From NCBI GenBank assembly GCA_003225175.1, contig QIBA01000043.1, positions 1 to 64,000 of the forward strand: a stretch of DNA of 64,000 nt. The letters run 5' to 3'. Below the pieces are notes generated by a model. The model had not been told where the DNA came from. It worked only from the letters and a program-made list of their open reading frames with translations, and did not search any database. A program made the position numbers and the translations under genes. Each line of letters starts with the position of its first letter. Position 1 is the stretch's first letter. Of the stretch, positions 33,859-43,340 are shown piece after piece. Origin of the DNA: Acidobacteriota bacterium. Lineage in GTDB: Bacteria > Acidobacteriota > Terriglobia > Terriglobales > Acidobacteriaceae.

Positions 33859-36507
33859 ATGAAGAACCTCGCCCTGTGGGTCTTACTGCTCAGTGCCCTA
33901 TCGTTCGCCTTCGTTCCTGATTCCACTGAAGCTCCAGCCTCGGCGCAGCGCGTGTCGCTGGAAAAGAACTGGCACCTTCAGTCCGCGTGCAAGTTGACTG
34001 ATGGCGGCGAGAAGATCTCGCGGCCGGGATACAACCTGCAGAGTTGGCTTGCCACTACGGTTCCCCATACGGTCCTCGGCGCGCAGGTGGACGCGAAGAT
34101 GTTTCCTGATCCGTTCTATGGCATGAATCTGCGGGCGATCCCAGGAACTACCTATCCCATCGGCAAACTCTTTGCCGAGCTGCCGATGCCCGACGACAGT
34201 CCGTACAAGTGCTCCTGGTGGTATCGCACCGAGTTCCATCTTGGGTCGCAGCATCAGGGAAAGAATATCTGGCTGCACTTCGATGGCATCAACTACCGTG
34301 CGAATATCTGGCTAAACGGAAAGCAGATCGCCAACAATACGCAGGTGGCGGGAGCGTATCGCACGTATGAGTTCAACCTCCGCGAGGCGGTCCACACAGG
34401 TGAGAACGCGCTTGCGGTGGAAGTATTCACCCAGACTGAGACCGATTTGGGAATCAACTTCGTCGATTGGAATCCGGCGCCGGCGGACAAAGCTATGGGC
34501 CTTTGGCGTCCCGTGTATCTCACCTTCAGTGGACCGGTTTTTGTTCGTTATCCCATGGTGAGCACGCATTTTCCAGATGATTCGCTCACCACAGCTGAGT
34601 TGACCGTGATCGGCGATGTGCAGAATGCCGGGGATCGGGAAATATCTGGAACGCTGGAAGCGACCCTCGAGGGAATCGGAACTGTCGAGCAGCAGGTAAC
34701 GCTGGCCGCGAATGAGCACAAGAGCGTCACATTCCTGCCTGATCAGTACCCGCAACTCCGCGTGAAGAATCCGAAGCTGTGGTGGCCGTATCCCCTGGGC
34801 CCGCAGAACCTCGAAACGGTGAACTTGCGTTTTCGCACCGTAGACTCGGCGTCCGACATGGCTACCGGGAAGTTCGGTATTCGCGAGATCACCGCGGAGA
34901 AGACTCCGGAAGGCTATGAGCTCTTTCGCGTTAACCACCGCAAGATCCTGATCCGCGGTGGTGGCTGGTCGCCGGATATGTTTCTGCGGGTCAACAGCGA
35001 GCGCATGCAGGACGAGATGCGCCATGTCCGCAACCTGGGGCTGAACACGATTCGGCTTGAAGGCAAGCTGGAGACCGATGAGTTCTTTGATCTGGCGGAC
35101 CGTTATGGGATTCTGGTGATGGCGGGCTGGTGCTGCTGCGATCACTGGGAACACTGGGATAAATGGAAGCCGGAAGATCACGAGATCTCGAAGGCTTCGT
35201 TGGCTAGCCAGCTAAGTCGCCTCCGCAGCCATCCCAGCCTGTTGGTGTGGCTTTATGGCAGTGATAATCCCCCGCCAGAGGACGTGGAATCGGATTATCT
35301 TGCGGTGCTGAAGGAGCGAAACTGGCCGAATCCTTATGTATCTTCAGCCAGCGCAAAGCCGACCACGGTTACCGGAGCGAGCGGAGTGAAGATGTCCGGG
35401 CCGTATGACTATGTTCCCCCTTCTTATTGGTTGCGCGATCCCGGCCAGTGGGGAGGAGCCTACGGCTTCAATACAGAGACAAGTCCCGGACCGGCGCCGC
35501 CGCTGATTGCATCGCTGCAGAAATTTATCCCAAAACAGAACTTGTGGCCGCATGACGATGTTTGGAATTTCCATGCCGGCGGTGGCGAATTCAAGCAAAC
35601 CAATATCTTCGATAACGCGATGACGGTCACGTACGGGGCGCCAATTTCCCTGGCCGATTACGAGAAGAAGGCGCAGGCGATGACGTATGACGACGAGCGC
35701 GCGATGTTCGAGGCCTACGCTCGCAATAAGTACAAGTCGACCGGAGTAATTCAGTGGATGCTCAACAACGCCTGGCCGTCGGTGATCTGGCATTTATATG
35801 ACTATTACCTCGTTCCCGGCGGGGGTTACTTTGGAGCCAAGAAGGCCAACGAGCTAGTTCACGCGCAATACTCGTACGATGACGCCTCGGTAGTGGTCGT
35901 GAACAGCCTTTATGAGGCGCAGAAAGGCCTTAAACTGCGCGTCAGAGTGTTCGATTTGGCCGCGAAAGAGCTGTTTAGTGACTCGCGAAGCGTCGATATT
36001 GACGCCGATAGCGCGGTCCGAGTGCTCACTATCCCGCAAATTAGTAGTCAAAACGCGCCTTATTTCGTGCGTTTGGAGCTCACAGACATGGCAGGGAAGA
36101 GCGTTAGCACGAACTTTTACTGGCTTCCAGCGACGCTGGAAGAGCTCGATTGGGAGAAATCTAACTGGTACATAACGCCCGCGAAGTACGCCGATATGAC
36201 CGCATTGGCGACTTTACCTGCCACAAATGTCGAGTGGAATAGTCAGTTAGAGCGTCGTAATGAGGAGCAAATCGTGCGCGTAACCCTCCATAACATAGGC
36301 ACAAACATCGCTTTCCTGGTGCATACAGAGCTCAAACGCGGGCACGGAGACGACGATATCGCGCCGATTTTGTGGGACGACAACTACATTTCGCTGCTTC
36401 CAGGCGAGTCCAGAACGCTTACTGCAGTCGTCAAATTGCGCGATTTGGGGGGTGTTGTACCGGTAATTCGTGTGGATGGATGGAATATTAAGGCGCTTGC
36501 TAAGTAA
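33859..36507 (+). CDS. GH2 exo-beta-D-glucosaminidase-like glycoside hydrolase
   Basis: An 882-residue exported GH2 enzyme with signal peptide from the ATG at 33859 (MKNLALWVLLLSALSFAFV); the frame reaches a TTG at 33847. Sugar-binding jelly roll (SWWYRTEFHLG ... GINYRANIWLNGKQIANNTQVAGAYRTYEFNL), Ig-like domain, then the TIM barrel (RVNHRKILIRGGGWSPDMFLR). Ordinary GH2 enzymes use an Asn-Glu acid/base pair; here the site is WLYGSDNPPP with Asp469. The nucleophile is Glu540 in GFNTETSPGP. This Ser-Asp pattern defines the exo-beta-D-glucosaminidase (CsxA) subfamily, so chitosan oligosaccharides or other aminosugar glycans are the likely substrates. C-terminal beta-sandwich domains follow. It begins 90 nt after thrB and is probably a separate unit. 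Confidence 0.88.
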   Translation: MKNLALWVLLLSALSFAFVPDSTEAPASAQRVSLEKNWHLQSACKLTDGGEKISRPGYNLQSWLATTVPHTVLGAQVDAKMFPDPFYGMNLRAIPGTTYPIGKLFAELPMPDDSPYKCSWWYRTEFHLGSQHQGKNIWLHFDGINYRANIWLNGKQIANNTQVAGAYRTYEFNLREAVHTGENALAVEVFTQTETDLGINFVDWNPAPADKAMGLWRPVYLTFSGPVFVRYPMVSTHFPDDSLTTAELTVIGDVQNAGDREISGTLEATLEGIGTVEQQVTLAANEHKSVTFLPDQYPQLRVKNPKLWWPYPLGPQNLETVNLRFRTVDSASDMATGKFGIREITAEKTPEGYELFRVNHRKILIRGGGWSPDMFLRVNSERMQDEMRHVRNLGLNTIRLEGKLETDEFFDLADRYGILVMAGWCCCDHWEHWDKWKPEDHEISKASLASQLSRLRSHPSLLVWLYGSDNPPPEDVESDYLAVLKERNWPNPYVSSASAKPTTVTGASGVKMSGPYDYVPPSYWLRDPGQWGGAYGFNTETSPGPAPPLIASLQKFIPKQNLWPHDDVWNFHAGGGEFKQTNIFDNAMTVTYGAPISLADYEKKAQAMTYDDERAMFEAYARNKYKSTGVIQWMLNNAWPSVIWHLYDYYLVPGGGYFGAKKANELVHAQYSYDDASVVVVNSLYEAQKGLKLRVRVFDLAAKELFSDSRSVDIDADSAVRVLTIPQISSQNAPYFVRLELTDMAGKSVSTNFYWLPATLEELDWEKSNWYITPAKYADMTALATLPATNVEWNSQLERRNEEQIVRVTLHNIGTNIAFLVHTELKRGHGDDDIAPILWDDNYISLLPGESRTLTAVVKLRDLGGVVPVIRVDGWNIKALAK

Positions 36508-36542
36508 TTATCTGCGGCCTGGAAACCTCTAAAAGGCACTTA

Positions 36543-37916
36543 ATGAGCGACTCAACAGCAGCAGTTCCAAAGCTTCGCCGCGTTCTTACCCTGTGGGATC
36601 TGGTGTTCTATGGCATCGTTTTGATCCAGCCAATCGCGCCAGTTCCGCTTTATGGCGTCGCGCAAAAGCTCTCAAACGGGCACTTTGCGACGATTATTTT
36701 GATCGCAATGTTCGCAATGATGATCACGGCAGTGAGTTATGGGCGCATGGCAGCGCTTTATCCGGCCGCCGGATCGGCTTATACCTACGTTGGACGGGGC
36801 TTAAATCCGCATTTGGGGTTCCTTGCGGGGTGGGCGATGTTCCTCGATTACCTGCTCCAACCCCTTATTAATACGATTTGGATATCTACTGCGCTGCATG
36901 AACGCTACGTCCACGCTGTGCCATTCTTTGTATGGGCGGCGATGATTGCCGGAATAATTACCTTATTGAACCTGCGTGGAATCCGCTCATCGGCGGTTGC
37001 AAACAAAGCATTATTAGCCGTTATGTCCGCAGTTGTGCTGCTGTTTATCGCGCTTGCAGTCCGATTTTTACTTAGCGCCAGGGGTGTTACGGGCCTCTTT
37101 TCGATCCAGCCTTTTTATGATCCGCGCACCTTCGATTCTCACCGGATTTGGAGCGCAACATCTTTCGCTGCTCTCACTTACATCGGCTTCGACGGCGTAA
37201 CCACTTTGGCTGAAGATGTAGAGAATCCCAAGCGCAACGTGCTGTTGGCAACTGTTCTGGTTTGCCTCTTTACCGGACTGTTTGGTGGCTTGCTGGTGTA
37301 TCTCGCACAGCTTGTTTGGCCAGACTGGCATGCATTCCCGAATCTGGAAACGGCATTCATGGACGTGTGCAGGCGGGTCGGAGGAGTCTATCTTTTCAAT
37401 GGGATGGGGCTAATTCTGATTCTTGCTGCCTTTGGTAGTGCGCTGACTGGTGGTCTTGGGGCGGCGCGTCTGCTCTTCGGCATGGGACGCGATAACGTGC
37501 TTCCGCGTCGCGTCTTCGCTTATTTGAGTCCCGGGAGCAGCACTCCGACATACAACATCCTTATCATTGGCGCTTTGAGCTTTCTCGGCGCAGTCGTGCT
37601 CAATTACATCGGCAATGCTTACGAGCATGCTGGAGAACTCCTCAATTTTGGAGCTTTTCTTGCGTTTATGGGCGTGAATTTGGCTACCTTTTGGCAGTTT
37701 GCGGTGACTCCTCGAGAGGGATATCGCAGGATGATCCTCGCCGATGTTTTGCTTCCGTTGATAGGTTTCGTCTTCTGCGCGCTGATCTGGTGGAATCTGA
37801 ATGTGCTTGCAAAAAGCATTGGCGGCATCTGGTTCGCGATTGGATTGGCCTATCTCGCTATTACTACGCAGGGTTTCCGCAAGGTCCCGGTGATGATCGA
37901 CTTCAGCGAATCGTAA
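36543..37916 (+). CDS. APC-superfamily amino acid permease
   Basis: A 457-residue polytopic membrane protein with about 12 hydrophobic segments. The N-terminus LRRVLTLWDLVFYGIVLIQPIAPVPLYGVAQKLSNGHFATIILIAM and the segment YPAAGSAYTYVGRGLNPHLGFLAGWAMFLDYLLQPL match the amino acid/polyamine/organocation family. So does FAALTYIGFDGVTTLAEDVENPKRNVLLA, with the conserved F-x-G-F-(D/E)-x-(V/T). It is closest in feel to the YhdG/PotE-like group; substrate not readable. AAGG lies about 6 nt before the ATG. It lies 35 nt after the GH2 gene. Confidence 0.9.
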   Translation: MSDSTAAVPKLRRVLTLWDLVFYGIVLIQPIAPVPLYGVAQKLSNGHFATIILIAMFAMMITAVSYGRMAALYPAAGSAYTYVGRGLNPHLGFLAGWAMFLDYLLQPLINTIWISTALHERYVHAVPFFVWAAMIAGIITLLNLRGIRSSAVANKALLAVMSAVVLLFIALAVRFLLSARGVTGLFSIQPFYDPRTFDSHRIWSATSFAALTYIGFDGVTTLAEDVENPKRNVLLATVLVCLFTGLFGGLLVYLAQLVWPDWHAFPNLETAFMDVCRRVGGVYLFNGMGLILILAAFGSALTGGLGAARLLFGMGRDNVLPRRVFAYLSPGSSTPTYNILIIGALSFLGAVVLNYIGNAYEHAGELLNFGAFLAFMGVNLATFWQFAVTPREGYRRMILADVLLPLIGFVFCALIWWNLNVLAKSIGGIWFAIGLAYLAITTQGFRKVPVMIDFSES

Positions 37917-38139
37917 GCCACGATGTCGGACTCGCTCAAGCCCCGAAACTACGTCAGTCGATTCTCCTAACCGATTCATAAATCATCTACTTACACCTGA
38001 CTTTGCTCCCGTTCCGCCATCCCGAACCGTTGAACAACGGTGTCTTTGTTTTGCCGCCCGATATACTGCTCAGTCCGCTTTTCAAACAAAACGCAGCCGG
38101 GCTGCGAGCAGGGGAATCTACAGCTCTTCACGAACCAGA

Positions 38140-40851
38140 ATGACTTCGACCGGATCGCCTCGTTTTTCGCGCAGTCTTACCCAATTCCTGCACTCTTTTC
38201 TTCTGGCGCTTCTCGTGGGTGCCCTGCAGATTCCCGCTGGCGCGGAGAAACCCGCTCTCGCACAAGATCAAGGTTACATTGCGTTGCAGCAGGAGCTGCA
38301 ACGGCTGCGAACAACTGCACGCCTGATGCATACAACCGCGCATCCAGATGACGAAGACGGCGGCATGCTCACGCTGCAGTCACGCGGCAAAGGAACAACC
38401 GCGCTGCTGTGCTCCCTCACGCGCGGACAAGGCGGACAAAATAAATCAGGCGACGCCTTCTCTGACGAGCTCGGTGTGCTTCGTACTCTAGAACTCCTCG
38501 CGGCGGATGAGTACTACGGCGTTGAGCAGCGTTTCACTCGGGTTGCCGATTTTGGCTTTTCAAAGACTCCTGAAGAGACCTTCGAAAAGTGGGGCGGACA
38601 CGACGTTGCACTGGGCGATTTAGTGCGCGTGATCCGAACCTTCCGGCCCGATGTTCTGGTTGCGCGTTTTTCGGGAACGTCGCGCGACGGACACGCGCAT
38701 CATCAGGCTTCCGCCATCGTGACTCGCGAAGCATTTCGCGCAGCGGGGGACCCCAATCGCTTTCCTGAGCAGATTAAGGAAGGCCTGCTGTCCTGGCAGC
38801 CTAAGAAGCTCTACGTCGGCAACTTTGGAGACCCTGAAGGCTCAACCTTAGGATTTGACATCGGAACTTACTCTCCCCTTTTGGGAAAGTCGTACACGCA
38901 GTTCGCCGTTGAAGGACTCGCGAGGCAGACATCGCAAGGCACAGGTGGCTTCCGTGTCTCTCCCGGACATCGCTTCACATATTACAAGCGAGTGGATTCT
39001 GTACTGGCGGGAGGAGAGGAGCACGAAAAGGACTTCTTCGAGGGCATCGATACCACACTTCCCGGATTGGCTTCCCGGCTGGGATCTGACGAGAGCAAGC
39101 TGCCGGCTCTGCGGAAAAGTTTGCAATCACTGCAGGATCTCGTGAACGAAGCCGCGGACAAGGCAAAACCTCGCGATCCATCAGATGCCGGCGCACCTCT
39201 CATCAAAGGCCTGAAGCTGACCCGCGATTTGATTAAACAAGTAGATCAATCAAGCCTTACACCGGCAGAAAAGCTTGAATTACTGACGAATCTCAAAACC
39301 AAAGAAACCCAGTTCGAGCGCGCAGCGAATCTGGCTTTGGGCGTGTTGCTCGATCTCAGTGTCGATCCTCCCGAAGCTTCGCAGGGAGGCTTCATCCGGC
39401 TGGAGCAAACATTCCAGACAGCAGTGCCGGCTCAGACGTTCACTCTCACGGCGCGTCTCTATAGCCGTGGAACGGCCGATGTCGAGCCGGAACAGATCAT
39501 GCTTGACGTCCCCGATGGCTTCACCTCGGAGATCGTAAAGCGCGATCTCAAGCCTCTTCACTCGGGCGATATGGCTTCCGTCCAATTTCGCATAACTATC
39601 CCTCAGGATGCTCAACCCACGAAACCCTATTGGGGACGTTCCAACGCATACACCGAAACGGTGGACAAATTCAGCAATCCCGCGTATTCAACGTTCGCGC
39701 TTCCGCCATGGCCGGTGCAGGCTCATGCGGTGTACAACGTCGCCGCGGGCGAGGGAGTCGCTCGCGCCATCGCCATGGCCAAATACATCGATCCCATTGC
39801 GGGACAAGGACAGCATGAGTTGGCGATCGCTCCCGCGCTGTCACTGGAATTTTCCAACACGTCTCAGATTGTGAAGGCCGATGCGGGCGAGCCTTTTCAC
39901 GTATTCGTGCGCGTTCGCAGCCAGCTGACCACTCCCGCGAATGGCAGCCTGCACCTTGACGTTCCTGCCGGATGGTCACTCAACCCGGATAATCGACCGG
40001 TTCACCTCGAGCATGAAGGCGATGTCGCCGAGCTCGAATTTGCGGTTTCGCCCAAAGCCAACGGTGAAAAGCATTACGATTTGAAAGCAGTTGCTGATTA
40101 TCTGGGCAAGCAGCTCAGCGAAGGATTCCACGTCGTCACCCGCCCAGATCTCGATACTTTTTATTACTATCGTCCCGCGAGCCTCGACGTAAGTGCGATT
40201 CGTGTGAATGTTCCGCCTGGATTACGTGTGGGCTACATCATGGGAGCCGGCGACGAAATTCCGGCCACGCTGAAACAGCTCGGTATCAACGTGGAAGTAA
40301 TCGCTCCTTCAGATCTGAAGCGGATCGATCTGTCGCGCTTTCATACATTGGTGACAGGCATTCGGGCTTATGACGTCAGCACAGACATAAGGGTTCAAAA
40401 CGGGAAACTCCTCGATTTTGTAAATGGGGGCGGAACGCTCATTCTGCAATACAACTCGAGCACGGGGGCCTTCAATGCAGGCCGTTACACGCCGTATCCT
40501 GCCACTGATAGTAATCGACGCATCACCGTGGAGGAAGCGCCGGTGGAAATTCTGGAACCGCAGAATCCCATTCTGAACTATCCCAACAAGATCTCAATGC
40601 ATGACTTCGACGGATGGGTACAGGAGCGAGGGCTCTACTTTATGAGCGATTGGGACTCGCATTTCCACCCATTGCTCGAGAGCCACGATCCCGGCGAGCA
40701 GCCACTCAAGGGTGGGTTGCTCGTTGCCCAGTATGGGAAGGGCACATATATCTACAGCGGCTATGCATTCTTTCGCCAACTACCTGCGGGCGTACCCGGG
40801 GCTGTTCGCCTATTCGTGAATCTGCTGAGCGCTGGGAGCGCAAGCCATTGA
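38140..40851 (+). CDS. large secreted PIG-L family deacetylase
   Basis: A 903-residue protein. After a signal peptide (LTQFLHSFLLALLVGALQIPAGA) comes a PIG-L/LmbE zinc-deacetylase domain: HPDDE at residues 68-72 and the second metal motif DGHAHHQASA near residue 187. The family removes acetyl groups from N-acetylglucosamine-type sugars. The middle region (about 390-660) looks like two NEW3/CARDB-type beta-sandwich domains (VQFRITIPQDAQPTKPYWGR; ELEFAVSPKANGEKHYDLKAVADY). The C-terminus (about 690-900, FHTLVTGIRAYDVSTDIR ... LLDFVNGGGTLILQYNS) resembles a class-I glutamine amidotransferase-like/ThuA fold without an obvious catalytic Cys. The nearby GH2 glucosaminidase-like enzyme would fit aminosugar use. 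Confidence 0.87.
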   Translation: MTSTGSPRFSRSLTQFLHSFLLALLVGALQIPAGAEKPALAQDQGYIALQQELQRLRTTARLMHTTAHPDDEDGGMLTLQSRGKGTTALLCSLTRGQGGQNKSGDAFSDELGVLRTLELLAADEYYGVEQRFTRVADFGFSKTPEETFEKWGGHDVALGDLVRVIRTFRPDVLVARFSGTSRDGHAHHQASAIVTREAFRAAGDPNRFPEQIKEGLLSWQPKKLYVGNFGDPEGSTLGFDIGTYSPLLGKSYTQFAVEGLARQTSQGTGGFRVSPGHRFTYYKRVDSVLAGGEEHEKDFFEGIDTTLPGLASRLGSDESKLPALRKSLQSLQDLVNEAADKAKPRDPSDAGAPLIKGLKLTRDLIKQVDQSSLTPAEKLELLTNLKTKETQFERAANLALGVLLDLSVDPPEASQGGFIRLEQTFQTAVPAQTFTLTARLYSRGTADVEPEQIMLDVPDGFTSEIVKRDLKPLHSGDMASVQFRITIPQDAQPTKPYWGRSNAYTETVDKFSNPAYSTFALPPWPVQAHAVYNVAAGEGVARAIAMAKYIDPIAGQGQHELAIAPALSLEFSNTSQIVKADAGEPFHVFVRVRSQLTTPANGSLHLDVPAGWSLNPDNRPVHLEHEGDVAELEFAVSPKANGEKHYDLKAVADYLGKQLSEGFHVVTRPDLDTFYYYRPASLDVSAIRVNVPPGLRVGYIMGAGDEIPATLKQLGINVEVIAPSDLKRIDLSRFHTLVTGIRAYDVSTDIRVQNGKLLDFVNGGGTLILQYNSSTGAFNAGRYTPYPATDSNRRITVEEAPVEILEPQNPILNYPNKISMHDFDGWVQERGLYFMSDWDSHFHPLLESHDPGEQPLKGGLLVAQYGKGTYIYSGYAFFRQLPAGVPGAVRLFVNLLSAGSASH

Positions 40852-40852
40852 T

Positions 40853-40996
40853 TCACCACGAAGGCACGGGGTCAGGGAGAACGCAGGGCTAATGAAACCA
40901 CGAAGGTATGCGAAGGCTAAAAAACCGAAGGTTTGTAGCCGATGCCTGGTTTATCCATTAGATCTTCCTTCGTGCTCCTTCCTGACCTTCGTGGGT
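40853..40996. repeat. CCACGAAGG-type intergenic repeat cluster
   Basis: CCACGAAGG occurs at 40857-40865 and 40898-40906, with an inverted copy CCTTCGTGG at 40986-40994 and a partial copy CCTTCGTG at 40967-40974. The segments between (GGTCAGGGAG and CTTCCTGACC) are also inverted. It forms a loosely palindromic intergenic element between the PIG-L gene and the next permease. Confidence 0.7.
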
Positions 40997-41016
40997 GGCT
41001 TTGGGAATTTCACCAC

Positions 41017-42495
41017 GTGCCGCGTGTCTCCGTCGTGAAAACGGAACTTCGCTCGGAGCAACGACTGATTCGCGGGATCGGTCTGCGCGAAGGAATCTCG
41101 CTCAACGTGATTGAGATGATCGGCATTGGGCCGTTCATTACCATTCCTCTGATCGTCCACGCTGCTGGTGGACCGCAGGCGATGCTGGGATGGATTTTTG
41201 GCGCTGTGCTTGCGATGTGCGATGGCATGGTCTGGGCCGAACTCGGAGCGGCGCTACCCCGAGCCGGAGGATCGTATGAGTATCTGAAGGAGATCTACGG
41301 ACCACGCAGCGTGGGTAGATGGTTATCGTTCTTATACGTATGGCAATTGATGATGAGCGCGCCACTCTCCGCGGCGTCGGGCTGCGTGGGAGTTGCACAG
41401 TACGCCGGCTTCATATTTCCATCGCTGCAAAGGGTGATTGCGGCTCACAGTGTCAATCTGGGATTCGGTGGATCACGCTTTTCCAGTGTGGGCATTACGA
41501 TAACGAATGGCACACTCGTTGCCGTGCTGGCTTGCGTGTTGGCAATTACGTTAGCGTATCGTCGCGTTGATGTAGTTGGAAGAATCTCGACCTGGCTCCT
41601 TGCCGGTGTTTTCGGAGCGATTGCCTGGATCATCTGGGCAGGCATTGCGCACTTCAACTCGGCGCGCGCATTCGATTTTCCGCCGGGAGCGTTTCACCTG
41701 AACCATGCATTCTTTCTTGGCATGGGTTCGGCGATGTTGATTGCGACCTACGATTACTGGGGCTACTACAACATCTGCTATCTCGGGGCGGAAGTGCGCG
41801 ATCCCGGACGAACGATTCCGCGTGCAATTCTCTATGCGATTCAGATCGTCGCGGCCATTTACATCATAATGAACGTCAGCATTCTCGGAGTGGTGCCCTG
41901 GCGTGAGCTGGACCAGGCAGCTGTTAGTGAATCGCGATTTTATGTGGTTTCCACCATGATGCAACGGCTCTATGGCACCCATGCTGGACAGATCGTCGCC
42001 GTGCTGATCATCTGGACTGCCTTTGCATCCATTTTTTCTGTGCTGCTTGGCGTATCGCGAATTCCATATGCCGCCGCGCTGGATGGGAACTTCTTTCAGG
42101 TATTCGGCAAGTTGAACCCACGTGGAAATTTCCCTTCCGCTGCGCTCCTGTGCATGGGAGCTCTCACGTGTGTGTTGTGCATGTTTCGATTGGCTGATCT
42201 GGTCGCCGCGCTGGTGGTAATCCGCATCATGATGCAGTTCATCCTGCAGGCGTTAGGAGTGATGATCTTCCGCGGACGGGATCCGTCGCATGAACGTCCG
42301 TTTCGCATGTGGCTCTATCCGCTGCCCGCGCTCCTTGCTCTGGCAGGATTCGTTTACATCCTTCTGATGCGAGAAAATTTCGAACGACAAGTAATACTTG
42401 CGGTAATCCTGATCATTCTCGGAACGCTGGCGTATCTAATGCGCGCTCGCACTCGCCGAGAGTGGCCGCTACTGCCCAACAGCTCTGCCCGTTAG
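41017..42495 (+). CDS. APC-superfamily amino acid permease (second)
   Basis: About 492 residues, 12 or so membrane segments. I set the start at the GTG at 41017 because the earlier frame to 40942 is read through an intergenic repeat; GTG at 41035 is the next option. The core begins RLIRGIGLREGISLNVIEMIGIGPFITIPLI, followed by LPRAGGSYEYLKEIYGPRSVGRWLSFLYVWQLMMSAP. Next comes YDYWGYYNICYLGAEVRDPGRTIPRAI, the unwound-helix region typical of APC transporters. The mid part and the ending FRMWLYPLPALLALAGFVYILLMR resemble the LAT/YfnA group. Substrate unknown. It is only distantly similar to the permease at 36543. Confidence 0.88.
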   Translation: MPRVSVVKTELRSEQRLIRGIGLREGISLNVIEMIGIGPFITIPLIVHAAGGPQAMLGWIFGAVLAMCDGMVWAELGAALPRAGGSYEYLKEIYGPRSVGRWLSFLYVWQLMMSAPLSAASGCVGVAQYAGFIFPSLQRVIAAHSVNLGFGGSRFSSVGITITNGTLVAVLACVLAITLAYRRVDVVGRISTWLLAGVFGAIAWIIWAGIAHFNSARAFDFPPGAFHLNHAFFLGMGSAMLIATYDYWGYYNICYLGAEVRDPGRTIPRAILYAIQIVAAIYIIMNVSILGVVPWRELDQAAVSESRFYVVSTMMQRLYGTHAGQIVAVLIIWTAFASIFSVLLGVSRIPYAAALDGNFFQVFGKLNPRGNFPSAALLCMGALTCVLCMFRLADLVAALVVIRIMMQFILQALGVMIFRGRDPSHERPFRMWLYPLPALLALAGFVYILLMRENFERQVILAVILIILGTLAYLMRARTRREWPLLPNSSAR

Positions 42496-42544
42496 TCCCA
42501 GATGATATCCTTTTCGGTTTCCACTTTCGTCCAGGAGAGCTACT

Positions 42545-43150
42545 GTGAAGAACATTAGAGCGATTGCGATTTTTATTATCGTGTGTTCCGTATCCTCAGT
42601 TGCTGCCTTCGCGCAAGCCAATGCCGCGGCGAAGCCGGCTGAGCCTCCAACGATTGCCTCCGTTCTGGACCGTCAGCTAAGCGGCATCGAACGCAACATA
42701 ATGGGAGCGGCGGAAGCTGTGCCCGCCGACAAGTACGATTTCTCCCCGGCGACGGCGAACATTCCCGGAGACTTCAAGACTCCGACTCCGGTACGCACGT
42801 TCGGCGAGCAGTTGAAGCACATTGGTGATGACCTGGAGGCGTTGGGGTCGGGGATCTTAGGCGAAAAGCGGGCTTCCACAGCAGATGAGAACGGCCCGAA
42901 GAACGTTAAGACCAAAGACGACGTTATCAACTATCTGAAGGCTGCCTTTGCCAAAGGCCACAGCGGGATCAAGACCATCAATCAGCAAAATGTGGTTGAA
43001 GAGATTCAAAGCCCATTCGGAAACAACAAAGTGACTCGCCTGGCCCTCGCTGTGAGCATGGTTGGACACAGCAACAATCACTATGGCCAGCTCATCGAGT
43101 ATCTCCGCATGAATGGCATGGTTCCTCCCGAGAGCCAGCCGCGTAAGTAG
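42545..43150 (+). CDS. secreted DinB-like protein
   Basis: A 201-residue protein with a signal peptide (IRAIAIFIIVCSVSSVAAFAQ). The GTG start at 42545 has AGGAG about 8 nt upstream. The mature part is a four-helix DinB-type bundle with the metal-site His pattern: FGEQLKHIGDDLEALG (first His) and VGHSNNHYGQLIEYLRMNG (His-x3-His). Most DinB/YfiT enzymes are cytoplasmic thiol-dependent transferases, so an exported version is unusual, although such genes recur in Acidobacteria. The reaction is unknown. It is followed by a hairpin. Confidence 0.85.
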   Translation: MKNIRAIAIFIIVCSVSSVAAFAQANAAAKPAEPPTIASVLDRQLSGIERNIMGAAEAVPADKYDFSPATANIPGDFKTPTPVRTFGEQLKHIGDDLEALGSGILGEKRASTADENGPKNVKTKDDVINYLKAAFAKGHSGIKTINQQNVVEEIQSPFGNNKVTRLALAVSMVGHSNNHYGQLIEYLRMNGMVPPESQPRK

Positions 43151-43161
43151 CCGAAATCCGC

Positions 43162-43187
43162 TTGGGAGGGCGCGACCGTCCTCCCAA
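43162..43187 (+). terminator. hairpin after the DinB-like gene
   Basis: TTGGGAGG (43162-43169) and CCTCCCAA (43180-43187) are perfect inverted arms 12 nt after the stop codon. No U-tract follows, so it may only protect the 3' end. Confidence 0.35.
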
Positions 43188-43340
43188 AGCTGCCCGAGTA
43201 CATCTTTAGCTAACGCCGCCAGCGCGTGCACGTCTTAATTTCGGGAACGCTCGGCATCTTTCCGCCGTATTCAGGTATGACGCGCTCCAATTCCGGTGCC
43301 GGAATTCGGTAGGTGCATAGCATCTCGCTGAGGGAAACTG

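Noticed and set aside
34312-35181. 289-codon minus-strand frame opposite the GH2 gene
   Set aside because: Antisense to conserved catalytic sequence.
38027-38040. CCGTTGAACAACGG mini-palindrome before the PIG-L gene
   Set aside because: Six-bp arms only; could be chance.
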